From the IMG/VR virus record IMGVR_UViG_3300033142_001439, positions 1 to 28,235 of that record: 28,235 nt of DNA. One strand, 5' to 3'. The position numbers and the translations under genes are program-made. Numbering within the stretch: position 1 is the stretch's first letter; every line of letters starts with the position of its first letter. Below, piece by piece: positions 1 to 5,726 of the stretch. The notes beneath the pieces are model-generated. The model ran no database searches and had not been told where the DNA came from. It was given only the letters and a program-made list of their open reading frames with translations. The DNA is from a virus.

Positions 1-518
1 GCGGTATACGAAGCGGATAGTATCTTAACAATATCGTTCACTGCAATTTCAAGCTGTGGAAAGCTCATTTCCTCACCGGAGATTGCAACGTCTCCGACCA
101 AAATTGTTTGTTCATCCCTGTCGACGGCAACGAACTCGGCCGCGGATCCGTTACCAGAAGCCGCAACGTCAGACCATGGTAGTGATAGTGCATCGGCAAC
201 GCCGGTAACGGACGATCCAAAGGCGGGATTCCCCATAAGGATTGTCGCCAGCAGGGTTATGCCGCCAGCAGTGTAGATTTTGATGCGGCCCTCGCTGTTT
301 GCGCTACCGATATCGAAAAGGGCCACAAGAGCGTCGGCAATAACATTGCGGGCATCGTTGTTGTGCTGGAGTTCACAGGGAAGTGGGATAAAGCGGCGGC
401 GCGACGAGCCGGGAACGCGACAGTTTAATTGAATAGGTTGCTTGATCGTTCCATCTGGCTTACAAATCACGCCGCCGATTGTAAGTCGGCATGGTTGAGC
501 AGCAAATTTTGAGGACAT
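1..518 (-). CDS. Probable beta-rich virion protein, N-terminal part
   Basis: The frame opens with ATG at 518 and stays open for 172 codons to the window edge, so the C-terminus is missing. The start overlaps the stop of the upstream gene (ATGA), indicating coupled translation. After a short N-terminal part the protein becomes rich in small residues and beta-prone segments (GRIKIYTAGGITLLATILMG, then GNGSAAEFVAVDRDEQTILV, then VAISGEEMSF). This pattern resembles a family of small phage structural proteins that I know only as unnamed virion proteins. It lies in the leftward late operon that starts with small terminase, which supports a structural role. The exact function (decoration, head fibre or minor tail) cannot be told. 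Confidence 0.6.
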   Translation of the reverse strand, partial: MSSKFAAQPCRLTIGGVICKPDGTIKQPIQLNCRVPGSSRRRFIPLPCELQHNNDARNVIADALVALFDIGSANSEGRIKIYTAGGITLLATILMGNPAFGSSVTGVADALSLPWSDVAASGNGSAAEFVAVDRDEQTILVGDVAISGEEMSFPQLEIAVNDIVKILSASYT

Positions 519-793
519 CAGTAAATCTCCACAGTGATTAGGTCAACGTCTGCCGTTCCCCTCTCATCACTGACGGTTATCACCTGTTCCTCAGTCGCCT
601 CAAGTGGGAGCTGGACTGTAACCGGCCCCGCCGTCCTAACGCCGATGATATTACTACCGGCGATCAGGTCTGTAAATAAAACTCTTATTGGGCTCGCGCC
701 TTCTGCCACCAGATAATTGACATTGGCGTCGGTTCTTCGTACCTCAGCGATGCTGAGATATTGACTGGTGCCTTTCCGGGTAGTGTCTACCAT
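518..793 (-). CDS. Small beta-rich phage protein, unknown
   Basis: A 91-residue ORF starting with MVDTTRKGTSQYL. The second half is strongly beta-patterned (VTVQLPLEATEEQVITVSDE, then ITVEIY at the C-terminus) and looks like the small beta domains found in head-fibre or tail proteins. That is a resemblance only. No membrane segment, cysteine pair or catalytic motif is visible. Its stop overlaps the start of the gene at 518 and it begins 10 bases after the stop of the 109-residue gene, so it belongs to the late operon. Virion component is the best guess. Confidence 0.6.
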   Translation of the reverse strand: MVDTTRKGTSQYLSIAEVRRTDANVNYLVAEGASPIRVLFTDLIAGSNIIGVRTAGPVTVQLPLEATEEQVITVSDERGTADVDLITVEIY

Positions 794-802
794 CTGACTT
801 GA

Positions 803-1132
803 TCAGCGCAGAAGGAAGTAGGCCAGAATAGCAACGACAAGGGCCAGCACGACGCGGCCGATAACCTTCGCGCGCCGTCGAGCTGCTTGGCTAAGCGCAT
901 ACTCGATCCGCTCCATCTCTGTCATTGAAGTGCCGATCGCAGACACAGATCCCTTCAAAGGTTTGCCGTCAGGAGATCTCCACTTGGCTTTCTTCATCTT
1001 CTCGTCCCACGGATTGCGGCCGGAAAGACCGTCGCAGTGGTGAGAGCAATATTCTTCAAAGGTCATTGGGCGGTGACAATAATCACAGTCCATCACCTGC
1101 CCGGGCTGGACGCGCTGCTCGCCCGCCTTCAT
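803..1132 (-). CDS. Zinc-finger protein with C-terminal membrane anchor
   Basis: A 109-residue protein. Residues around 16-33 hold a Cys/His cluster (CDYC, then CSHHC) likely to bind zinc. The last ~20 residues (VIGRVVLALVVAILAYFLLR) form one hydrophobic helix directly preceded by a basic run (ARRRAK). This is the layout of a tail-anchored membrane protein with its zinc domain in the cytoplasm. The start overlaps the end of the 150-residue gene by four bases (ATGA). No known family is recognised. A role at the membrane late in infection is an inference from topology and operon position. Confidence 0.6.
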   Translation of the reverse strand: MKAGEQRVQPGQVMDCDYCHRPMTFEEYCSHHCDGLSGRNPWDEKMKKAKWRSPDGKPLKGSVSAIGTSMTEMERIEYALSQAARRRAKVIGRVVLALVVAILAYFLLR

Positions 1133-1581
1133 CCGGGCTGCCTTCTCTTGCCAAGGATACCCTTGGTTCTTGTCAAGGATACGGTACCGGTCGGCGTCAA
1201 CCGAGACCTAGATGCTTGGCTCAATTCTGACTTTAGCTGATCTTCAATCGCATGCTCTTCGTCCTTCCTTTTCTTGACCAGCTTGACTGTTTTGGCCGCA
1301 GTGACAACGGCGCCGATTGGCCCGGTCATTATCATACGCACCATCTGTCGAGTTCCGAGTTGCCACGGCTTGAGCTTGCCGATCTGCTGAGTCTTTGGAT
1401 CAGTGGAGCCGCCGGCGTCCGCCAACAATTTATTGTTTTCCTCAAAATTGATTTGCTTGTCTCTGCGATCGCGGGCCGAAGCATTCTGCCTGAGTTCTTT
1501 CGAGGTTGGAGATCCTTTCCAGTGAGCAGGGTCGACATCGCCTTTAGCAACCCGTTTTAGCATCTCTCCAAGATTGCTCAT
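1129..1581 (-). CDS. Basic hypothetical protein
   Basis: A 150-residue, lysine/arginine-rich protein with one moderately hydrophobic stretch (MIMTGPIGAVVTAAKTV, about residues 83-99) that could be an amphipathic or membrane-dipping helix. The rest is charged, and the C-terminus (LTRTKGILGKRRQPG) is basic. The ATG overlaps the stop of the upstream small gene. Neither sequence nor motif gives a function. It could bind nucleic acid or be a minor virion component. Confidence 0.55.
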   Translation of the reverse strand: MSNLGEMLKRVAKGDVDPAHWKGSPTSKELRQNASARDRRDKQINFEENNKLLADAGGSTDPKTQQIGKLKPWQLGTRQMVRMIMTGPIGAVVTAAKTVKLVKKRKDEEHAIEDQLKSELSQASRSRLTPTGTVSLTRTKGILGKRRQPG

Positions 1582-1763
1582 TTCTTGCTACCCCGATTCC
1601 GGGCGGCCTTCATGTGATGTTGCACAGATTTTCGACCATGCGCGAGCGCGATCTTCCTGGAAGCCGCCTTCATCGTCTTGCCGACACCAATTCCGGTACC
1701 GTCGCCACCCCAATGTTTTGCGAGGCCAGCATGTGCCTTCGCCCTTGTCGTATGATTTTTCAC
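1578..1763 (-). CDS. Small basic peptide after the tRNA, GTG start
   Basis: A 61-residue, His/Lys/Arg-rich peptide ending in RNRGSKK. The longest possible ORF starts at 1829 inside the tRNA gene, and its first residues (MAHNHEVGGSNPSRATN) are simply a translated tRNA-Met, so that start is an artefact. I place the start at the GTG at 1763, which has GGAG eight bases upstream and lies 17 bases after the tRNA CCA end. Glycines and histidines in the middle (HWGGDGTGIGVGKT) vaguely suggest a nucleotide-binding turn, but no family is recognised. Confidence 0.5.
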   Translation of the reverse strand: MKNHTTRAKAHAGLAKHWGGDGTGIGVGKTMKAASRKIALAHGRKSVQHHMKAARNRGSKK

Positions 1764-1780
1764 AAGCCAGTCTCCAAGGT

Positions 1781-1857
1781 TGGTAGCGCGAGAGGGATTC
1801 GAACCCCCGACCTCGTGGTTATGAGCCACGCGAGCTGCCGGACTGCTCTACCGCGCA
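1781..1857 (-). tRNA. tRNA-Met (CAU), initiator-like
   Basis: A complete 77-base cloverleaf with encoded CCA. The anticodon is CAT, complementary to 1821-1823. The anticodon stem is CGTGG/CCACG with loop CTCATAA. The T arm (GGGGG, TTCGAAT, CCCTC) contains one G-T wobble. Three traits match bacterial initiator rather than elongator tRNA: no Watson-Crick pair at 1-72 (U opposite U); A11-U24 in the D stem; and a D arm and variable region very like E. coli tRNA-fMet. The anticodon stem carries G30-C40 and G31-C39 but U29-A41, so the classic three G-C pairs are incomplete. The gene directly abuts the stop of the upstream coding sequence, so it must be cut out of the late mRNA. Confidence 0.93.
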
Positions 1858-2055
1858 TCAATCAAATTTATCAATAACAGTAATTTTGTTGCCGCCAGCA
1901 ACATACAGCTTCCCATTGTGGACGGTCATGCAGGTGACTTCGTGCGACAGATCAAGAACCTTGGTTGCTCCGGGCCGAGTGGTGATGTCTCCTGCGGCGG
2001 TAATTGGAACCACAACAGCAGCGGCCGCCCCTGTAAGAAAATGTCTGCGCTTCAT
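1858..2055 (-). CDS. Mini-protein with Tat signal and one beta-propeller-like blade
   Basis: A 65-residue protein. The N-terminus MKRRHFLTGAAAAVVVPITAAG is a textbook twin-arginine (Tat) signal: RRxFL, then an Ala/Val h-region, then a likely Ala-rich cleavage site. The mature part has only about 40 residues and resembles a single beta-propeller blade (LSHEVTCMTVHNGKLYVAGG, then KITVID). GGAG lies eight bases before the ATG. The TGA stop is immediately followed by the tRNA 5' end. Full Tat-exported propellers are several hundred residues long, so this is either a truncated host-derived fragment or a genuine exported peptide. It is unusual for a phage late operon. Confidence 0.6.
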   Translation of the reverse strand: MKRRHFLTGAAAAVVVPITAAGDITTRPGATKVLDLSHEVTCMTVHNGKLYVAGGNKITVIDKFD

Positions 2056-2173
2056 CGTCAGTTCTCCGTTGAAAAAACTATACGCCGAGAAGTTGAAAAA
2101 GGGAAATTTGAAAAGGTGCGTGAGGTGGAGGACATACCGGGGGAGGGCGCGCCGTTTTTAACCCCCATGCCGT

Positions 2174-2554
2174 TTAACTGAGATCGATAGAGACTTTGAT
2201 ATTGCCCTGATGATGGACGTGCTGGCGAGTGACTGGCTTGCCGAGATGCCTGTCTAAGATGTTCTCAGCAACACTTGCCTTGACATGATCGGAGGGCGAA
2301 GTGAGTAGCTCTTGCTGAGTCCGTGCCGCGAAGGGAGCGAGAATGCCAATATGCTCCAGCGTACGTTCACGTAAGTAGTTCTTTACGTGGGGCTTTCGCA
2401 GATCACGATACACATTCGTAGCTTGGGTAGAGAAGTGCTCTGCACATTCAGCAACGCTGCATCCAGTGGATAGGATGTGATCCACGAAACCCTGCTGTCG
2501 CTTCGTAACTGGTCGCTGGGCATCCACGCTTTGCGGTAAGTGTTGTTGAGACAT
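2174..2554 (-). CDS. terS: Terminase small subunit (TerS)
   Basis: A 126-residue protein with the layout of podoviral small terminases. An N-terminal helix-turn-helix reads TKRQQGFVDHILSTGCSVAE followed by QATNVYRDLRKPHVKNYL (about residues 17-62). A helical oligomerisation region follows (AARTQQELLTSPSDHVKASV), and then a short tail. TerS recognises the packaging site and hands DNA to the large subunit. Here the large subunit is not adjacent and must lie outside the window. This is the first gene of the leftward late operon. No clear ribosome binding site precedes the ATG at 2554, so a later or leaderless start is possible. Confidence 0.75.
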   Translation of the reverse strand: MSQQHLPQSVDAQRPVTKRQQGFVDHILSTGCSVAECAEHFSTQATNVYRDLRKPHVKNYLRERTLEHIGILAPFAARTQQELLTSPSDHVKASVAENILDRHLGKPVTRQHVHHQGNIKVSIDLS

Positions 2555-2587
2555 CTGAATACTGTAAACCTACGTGGCTGAGTTCGT

Positions 2588-2619
2588 ATATTACACAATC
2601 CGTGCCAACATCGAGTCAA
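2588..2619 (-). promoter_or_regulatory. Weak candidate late promoter upstream of terS
   Basis: Reading leftward, TTGACT (2619-2614) and TAATAT (2593-2588) resemble -35 and -10 boxes, and the -10 has an extended TG two bases upstream. The 20-base spacer is too long for a standard sigma70 promoter, so the extended -10 may act alone or an activator may be needed. The position, 34 bases before the terS ATG, is right. This is inference from motif and position only. Confidence 0.25.
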
Positions 2620-2659
2620 CTACTCATTTGGAATAAGCCAAGAAAACAACCACATGAGC

Positions 2660-2668
2660 TGTGGATAA
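2660..2668 (-). promoter_or_regulatory. Perfect DnaA box
   Basis: TGTGGATAA on the plus strand is the exact complement of the strongest DnaA 9-mer, TTATCCACA. A weaker match (TGTGGGCAT) begins at 2671, and A/T-rich sequence lies just to the left (2620-2650). One perfect box in the only long intergenic region suggests host DnaA-assisted replication or DnaA-controlled transcription, though a single 9-mer can occur by chance. Confidence 0.45.
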
Positions 2669-2745
2669 GCTGTGGGCATCTCGAGATCCCTTCGTGAACA
2701 GCGCAAGAACCTCAAGTCCTAACTAATCTGTTGTCCTCGGTTCAC

Positions 2746-2762
2746 ATCCAACTACGTTGGAT
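2746..2762. repeat. 17-base inverted repeat, possible operator
   Basis: ATCCAAC, TAC, GTTGGAT: perfect 7-base arms around a 3-base centre, inside the divergent control region. The tight spacing fits a dimeric repressor or ParB-type binding site better than an RNA hairpin. No second copy was noticed nearby. Confidence 0.4.
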
Positions 2763-2863
2763 CGCTACGCTCTAGGATCACGCTGCGGAACAGATGAGTT
2801 GCAAGCAAGCTTGCCGGACTTGATGCGCTACTTACGGGAGATCGAGATACCCACACCTTACAT

Positions 2864-3136
2864 TCAATCAAGCATCGACGAACGCTCATTGATAGAGACA
2901 ACAAGAGCCACACGAATAAACGCAGGTGCCAGGTAGTCGAGACTCGCAGGGGTGCTCATTCCTGCAATTAAGAAATCGGCACACACAATCCGATTTCCGC
3001 CTTCGGCGTGGGCGGCGCGTTGAGAGGCGTATCCCCGGAAAGACTCTACTGCATAAAGACTTCGCTCGATCATTGCAGGGTCAACTAGCGGAGATACGCC
3101 CAAACCCGCTTGTAAATAACGGCGAGCTTGACCCAT
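2864..3136 (-). CDS. Doubtful ORF in the control region
   Basis: A 90-codon ORF whose translation has a fairly protein-like composition (SPLVDPAMIERSLYAVESF, LDYLAPAFIRVALVVSINE). It has an ATG but no ribosome binding site, no recognisable domain, and its gap to terS (about 300 bases) is untypical of this tightly packed phage. It could be a small early regulator or a chance ORF. I list it because no better coding frame exists in this stretch. Confidence 0.25.
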   Translation of the reverse strand: MGQARRYLQAGLGVSPLVDPAMIERSLYAVESFRGYASQRAAHAEGGNRIVCADFLIAGMSTPASLDYLAPAFIRVALVVSINERSSMLD

Positions 3137-3206
3137 TAACAGCAGGGCACCGGGATACCTGCGATCTGGGACGAGAGATGCCTATTGTCTACTTGAAGGA
3201 AGAAGC

Positions 3207-3332
3207 ATGCTCCGCCAGATCCGCGTACTGCAAGTGACCCAATCAGGATGCTTTAGTACCGCGACCGCCACGACGAGTAAACCCCTGCCGCGCGTCCATG
3301 CGCGGCCCCGGCAAGCCGGCTGCGGGGGTTGA
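3207..3332 (+). CDS. Possible 41-residue leader peptide
   Basis: ATG at 3207 is preceded by AAGGA six bases upstream, a better ribosome site than many accepted genes here. The peptide (MLRQIRVLQVTQSGCFSTAT...) is basic and ends CGG. Its last third is read through the GC-rich branched fold at 3280-3330, so translation would open that structure. That arrangement is typical of leader-peptide control, but chance is equally possible. No family is recognised. Confidence 0.25.
   Translation: MLRQIRVLQVTQSGCFSTATATTSKPLPRVHARPRQAGCGG
3280..3330 (+). ncRNA. Branched GC-rich RNA fold (candidate)
   Basis: An outer stem AACCCC (3280-3285) with GGGGTT (3325-3330) encloses two hairpins. The first is CCGCGC/GCGCGG with loop GTCCAT (3288-3305). 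The second is CCGG/CCGG with loop CAAG (3308-3319). The three stems can coexist as a three-way junction. The stretch is much richer in G+C than its surroundings. Not matched to any known RNA family; could be a leader-RNA control element or the DNA site of a protein. Confidence 0.35.
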
Positions 3333-3334
3333 CA
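3329..3334 (+). promoter_or_regulatory. Candidate -35 box of the early promoter
   Basis: A perfect TTGACA lies about 90 bases upstream of the first rightward gene. No good -10 hexamer sits 16-18 bases downstream (CGGTAG at the 17-base spacing), so either an activator is required or the match is fortuitous. Confidence 0.25.
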
Positions 3335-3367
3335 CGCCGCGTAATCCTTGTCGGTAGCGGTACTTGT

Positions 3368-3397
3368 GAATTTACCACTCGTTCCTCGTGGTAATTC
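3368..3397 (+). promoter_or_regulatory. Leader hairpin or operator before the first early gene
   Basis: GAATTTACCAC and GTGGTAATTC are inverted repeats with one unpaired T and a 9-base loop (TCGTTCCTC). The element ends 25 bases before the ATG at 3423, and 11 bases before the ribosome site AAGGA. It can act as an mRNA 5' hairpin or as a palindromic binding site. Confidence 0.45.
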
Positions 3398-3406
3398 AAC
3401 TTTCAT

Positions 3407-3420
3407 ATAAGGACTTAGCG
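3407..3420 (+). repeat. 14-base repeat carrying a ribosome binding site, copy 1
   Basis: ATAAGGACTTAGCG occurs here and again at 8168-8181. In both places it sits directly in front of a start codon (3423 and 8182) and contains the Shine-Dalgarno core AAGGA. Identity over 14 bases goes beyond what ribosome binding needs. Confidence 0.6.
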
Positions 3421-3422
3421 CA

Positions 3423-3977
3423 ATGAATGACAAAGACAAAAAAGCACAACAAGCAACAGTGGATGCGAAGGTAGCATTCCTTAAGACGGTCTCAATCCCG
3501 TTCAATGCAGCACTCGAGCAGATCCTGTCCGATGCTGCAATCGGCAACACTCTCGCCATGTACAACACCGGCGTAGAATTCAAGCCCGAAGAAATTGCGA
3601 ACGAAGCAGGATTGTTCGTGATTAAGGGTTTGATCGGCTCCCTCTGCTACAACGTTATTGAGGGCGCAAAACGGGGAGTTCAGAAGCTCGCCGAAGCCGA
3701 AGATCAGATGGACTCGGCTTCCAATCGTGACGATACGTTCCGAACGGAGAAGAGTGCCGATCAGCTCCACCAGCGGATAGTCTGGTGCGCCAAGATGGAT
3801 GTGCAGCAGGTTTACAGAGCTGCGCTGCAAGAGTTCGTTCTTGGCCTCTACACTTCCATTACGGGAGAGCGGTACCAGCAATCGGCTGCGCGCTCTGATC
3901 GTAAGGGTGGCGTAGATTCACCTGAGCAATCAGTCGTTGAGAAGATGCGTGCTCGTAAGGCTGCCGCATCCGCTTAA
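3423..3977 (+). CDS. First early-region protein, unknown
   Basis: A 184-residue protein beginning MNDKDKKAQQATVDAKVAFL with a good AAGGA ribosome site. It looks mostly helical, with a hydrophobic middle (LFVIKGLIGSLCYNVIEG, residues 64-81) and a charged C-terminus. No domain is recognised. As the first gene of the rightward operon, behind a structured leader and the shared 14-base element, it is probably expressed early and strongly. That makes host takeover, antidefence or a replication accessory role plausible, but this is inference from position. Confidence 0.65.
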   Translation: MNDKDKKAQQATVDAKVAFLKTVSIPFNAALEQILSDAAIGNTLAMYNTGVEFKPEEIANEAGLFVIKGLIGSLCYNVIEGAKRGVQKLAEAEDQMDSASNRDDTFRTEKSADQLHQRIVWCAKMDVQQVYRAALQEFVLGLYTSITGERYQQSAARSDRKGGVDSPEQSVVEKMRARKAAASA

Positions 3978-3988
3978 CATCCACCCAC

Positions 3989-4010
3989 GCCGCGACAAGG
4001 ACGTTGCGGC
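3989..4010 (+). other. Intergenic hairpin
   Basis: GCCGCGAC and GTTGCGGC pair over 8 bases (one G-T) around a 6-base loop between the first and second early genes. No T tract follows, so it is more likely an mRNA stability or processing hairpin than a terminator. Confidence 0.35.
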
Positions 4011-4029
4011 AACTTTAGGGAGTTCGATC

Positions 4030-4221
4030 ATGGAAACTCGCATTCAAATTGCTACATCGCTCAGCATTCTCTTATTCATGTACCTGATGATTGGCCCGAT
4101 CTTTTTTGACTTTGTAGGCGACATCTACCTTCACGTGGAGTTGCTCTTCAAAGTATCTCCGGCCATATTCATTACGCTCTTCTTTGGCACTATCGCTGAA
4201 GAGATTGCGGGGTACCGATAA
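4030..4221 (+). CDS. Small two-helix membrane protein
   Basis: A 63-residue protein starting METRIQIATSLSILL. I chose the ATG at 4030, which has GGGAG nine bases upstream, rather than an in-frame ATG at 3937 that lies inside the previous gene. Two hydrophobic segments (about residues 8-25 and 39-55) suggest a hairpin inner-membrane protein. Early membrane proteins of this size in phages can be superinfection-exclusion or host-membrane effectors, but nothing here is specific. The stop overlaps the next start (TAATG). Confidence 0.55.
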   Translation: METRIQIATSLSILLFMYLMIGPIFFDFVGDIYLHVELLFKVSPAIFITLFFGTIAEEIAGYR

Positions 4222-4469
4222 TGTCTATCGCAGAATATGTCGCTCTGAACGTATCAGGTGAATTCGTTCGTGATGCTCTCAGATCCCAACGTGAGCATTA
4301 CTCGAATCCGCTCAACAATGTCGGTAGCAACACGATCGACGAGCTGACGGAGATGCTCGCGTCCCCATTCAAGAGCACAAGGAAAATTGTCCATAAGGCA
4401 AGGTCGCTGTTTATGCGAACCTCTTATGATCCTCGTAATCACACAGGACGCCGTTCTCTCAAGCGGTAA
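4221..4469 (+). CDS. Hypothetical basic early protein
   Basis: An 82-residue protein overlapping the upstream stop by one base, so translationally coupled to the membrane protein. It is basic towards the C-terminus (DPRNHTGRRSLKR) and predicted helical. No domain is recognised. It may act with the membrane protein just upstream, given the coupling. Confidence 0.55.
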   Translation: MSIAEYVALNVSGEFVRDALRSQREHYSNPLNNVGSNTIDELTEMLASPFKSTRKIVHKARSLFMRTSYDPRNHTGRRSLKR

Positions 4470-4705
4470 GCATTTCATATCGAGGCTAGGTGCAACGCCT
4501 AGCTTCGGCACTTCGACCAGGCACCATCTCACCAATCGAATCTCGCCTACGCAACGAATTCCTTTCGACATTCCCTCGAACCTCGGAACCTCCCCCTTCT
4601 CTCTTAATGGGCAAATCTTGCCTCAATCAATGCCGTCCCAAGATTCCATCGAACGAACACAAGTTCTTTCAATGGGATTTTCAGTAACGGACAAAGGATA
4701 GGGTC
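4470..4705 (+). other. Early intergenic gap with a small hairpin
   Basis: These 236 bases contain no convincing gene; the frames open here lack ribosome sites and have poor composition. A stem-loop GCTAGG(TG)/(CG)CCTAGC lies at 4485-4503. It is followed by TTCGGC rather than a T run, so a terminator is uncertain. No clear sigma70 promoter is visible before 4706. Confidence 0.4.
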
Positions 4706-5116
4706 ATGCCAAATGTAAACGTGAATCAAATTGATTATGCACATCTAGCTCACCTTGCAGAAACAAGCAGGGTTCCATTTCATACGCTCTGCCAAAGGGC
4801 CGAGAAAGGCGAATCGATGGAAGACTACGTTCAAGAAGATCCAAGAGAATGGGTCGACTATCACGAAGCAGCGAAGATCCTCTCGATGTCCTATTCATCG
4901 CTTGCGTCGACATTCACAAGCCATCATTGCTTGGCTGATTACTTCGGCGTGAAATGGAGATCCAAATCAAGAAACAACCCGAAGAGCAAACGCGGATGTG
5001 GTGTGCTCTTCAAAAGAGAAGACCTGGTAAGAATCACTGAAATCAAGAAAGTAATCGGGATCTCACAATTTGCAGCCCTCAAAGTCTTCCAAGCAATGCG
5101 CTTGGGGAACATCTAA
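4706..5116 (+). CDS. Putative helix-turn-helix DNA-binding protein
   Basis: A 136-residue protein with AAAGGA seven bases before the ATG. The middle (WVDYHEAAKILSMSYSSLAS, residues 49-68) reads like a helix-turn-helix of the kind that selects DNA sites, followed by a basic stretch (KWRSKSRNNPKSKRG) and a second helical region (VRITEIKKVIGISQFAALKV). A transcription regulator of the early region is the best guess. No exact family match is known to me. The stop overlaps the next start (TAATG). Confidence 0.5.
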   Translation: MPNVNVNQIDYAHLAHLAETSRVPFHTLCQRAEKGESMEDYVQEDPREWVDYHEAAKILSMSYSSLASTFTSHHCLADYFGVKWRSKSRNNPKSKRGCGVLFKREDLVRITEIKKVIGISQFAALKVFQAMRLGNI

Positions 5117-5295
5117 TGTTTTTATTCGATAAACAAAAGAGAGGGGTGAAGCTGCCAACAGTGCGCGACGAATGGGGTGTCTTGCGTGAAAGTTCAAACA
5201 GGGTCACAAAGGGCACTCCATTTTTAACAGATCAACAACTCGCCGACGAGCTCGAGGTCGGCCTACCCACAGTCATAACCCATCGGAGAGACTGA
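5116..5295 (+). CDS. Small protein with short helix-turn-helix motif
   Basis: A 59-residue ORF beginning MFLFDKQKRGVKLPTV, overlapping its neighbours on both sides (TAATG upstream, TGATG downstream). The C-terminal half, FLTDQQLADELEVGLPTVI followed by THRRD, matches the core of small helix-turn-helix proteins. Together with the gene upstream it may form a pair of early DNA-binding regulators. No other feature is visible. Confidence 0.5.
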   Translation: MFLFDKQKRGVKLPTVRDEWGVLRESSNRVTKGTPFLTDQQLADELEVGLPTVITHRRD

Positions 5296-5726
5296 TGTTA
5301 AAGAAAACAGTAATAGAAATCGCTCTTAAGTCTGCAAAGACAAGCCTCAAGGAAGCAAAGCTTCGCAAGAAGAGAATAGAGAAATTCATCTCAGATTATT
5401 CTGATGAAATCAATCGGATCCAAAACGGAGCCGAAGCAATCAAACAATGGTTGATTGATGTGACCATCGACACTAGTTCAGAGTCTCTAGACTTTTCCTA
5501 CGCCGGCGACAAGCTTGTTCTCAAAGGTATCTATAATACATTTCGAAAGCTTGGTTATAAGACAAGCAAAACGCCTCAAGAAAACGCAACAGAATTTACT
5601 GCTTATTGGACGCACGAAGAAAGCGATATGCGAATTTGGATCAAGTTCACAAGTACAGTTTGTACTCGCAAAAAGGTTGGCACGAAAATGGTTGAGCAAG
5701 ACGTTTTCGAGACAGTTTGTGAATGA
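5295..5726 (+). CDS. Hypothetical protein with N-terminal coiled coil
   Basis: A 143-residue protein. Residues 1-55 are highly charged and heptad-like (KTSLKEAKLRKKRIEKFISD), suggesting a coiled coil. The rest is mixed alpha/beta with aromatic residues (FTAYWTHEESDMRIWIKF). No domain is recognised. The start overlaps the previous stop by one base and the end overlaps the next gene by 8 bases. Confidence 0.55.
   Translation: MLKKTVIEIALKSAKTSLKEAKLRKKRIEKFISDYSDEINRIQNGAEAIKQWLIDVTIDTSSESLDFSYAGDKLVLKGIYNTFRKLGYKTSKTPQENATEFTAYWTHEESDMRIWIKFTSTVCTRKKVGTKMVEQDVFETVCE

Larger units (their letters stand above)
2555..3422. other. Divergent control region, candidate replication origin
   Basis: These 868 bases separate the leftward late operon (terS) from the rightward early operon. 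They hold a perfect DnaA box at 2660-2668, a 17-base inverted repeat at 2746-2762, a doubtful leftward ORF (2864-3136), a doubtful 41-codon ORF (3207-3332), a GC-rich branched fold (3280-3330), a TTGACA box (3329-3334) and a leader hairpin (3368-3397). Convincing coding potential is lacking over most of it. Genes point away on both sides, which suits a shared promoter region and a bidirectional origin. No iteron array was found by eye. Confidence 0.5.

Noticed and set aside
1764-1829. Coding start of the small basic peptide at 1829
   Set aside because: Those codons are the tRNA gene read as protein; the typical tRNA-derived peptide is visible. GTG at 1763 with GGAG is better.
1781-1857. tRNA as a prophage attachment site
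   Set aside because: The tRNA is complete, lies inside a phage operon, and no integrase or repeated tRNA 3' end was seen.
2559-2567. ATACTGTAA near the terS start as another copy of the ATACNGTAT operator
   Set aside because: A match of this length is expected by chance about once or more in a window of this size.
2926-3237. Rightward 103-codon ORF in the control region
   Set aside because: Its composition is arginine-heavy and irregular, with no ribosome site; the opposite frame is slightly more protein-like.
3182-3583. Leftward 133-codon ORF across the early leader
   Set aside because: It is antisense to the leader and first early gene, with unlikely composition and no ribosome site.
4490-4687. 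ORFs in the 4470-4705 gap
   Set aside because: No ribosome binding site, low-complexity Ser/Pro-rich translation and no domain.
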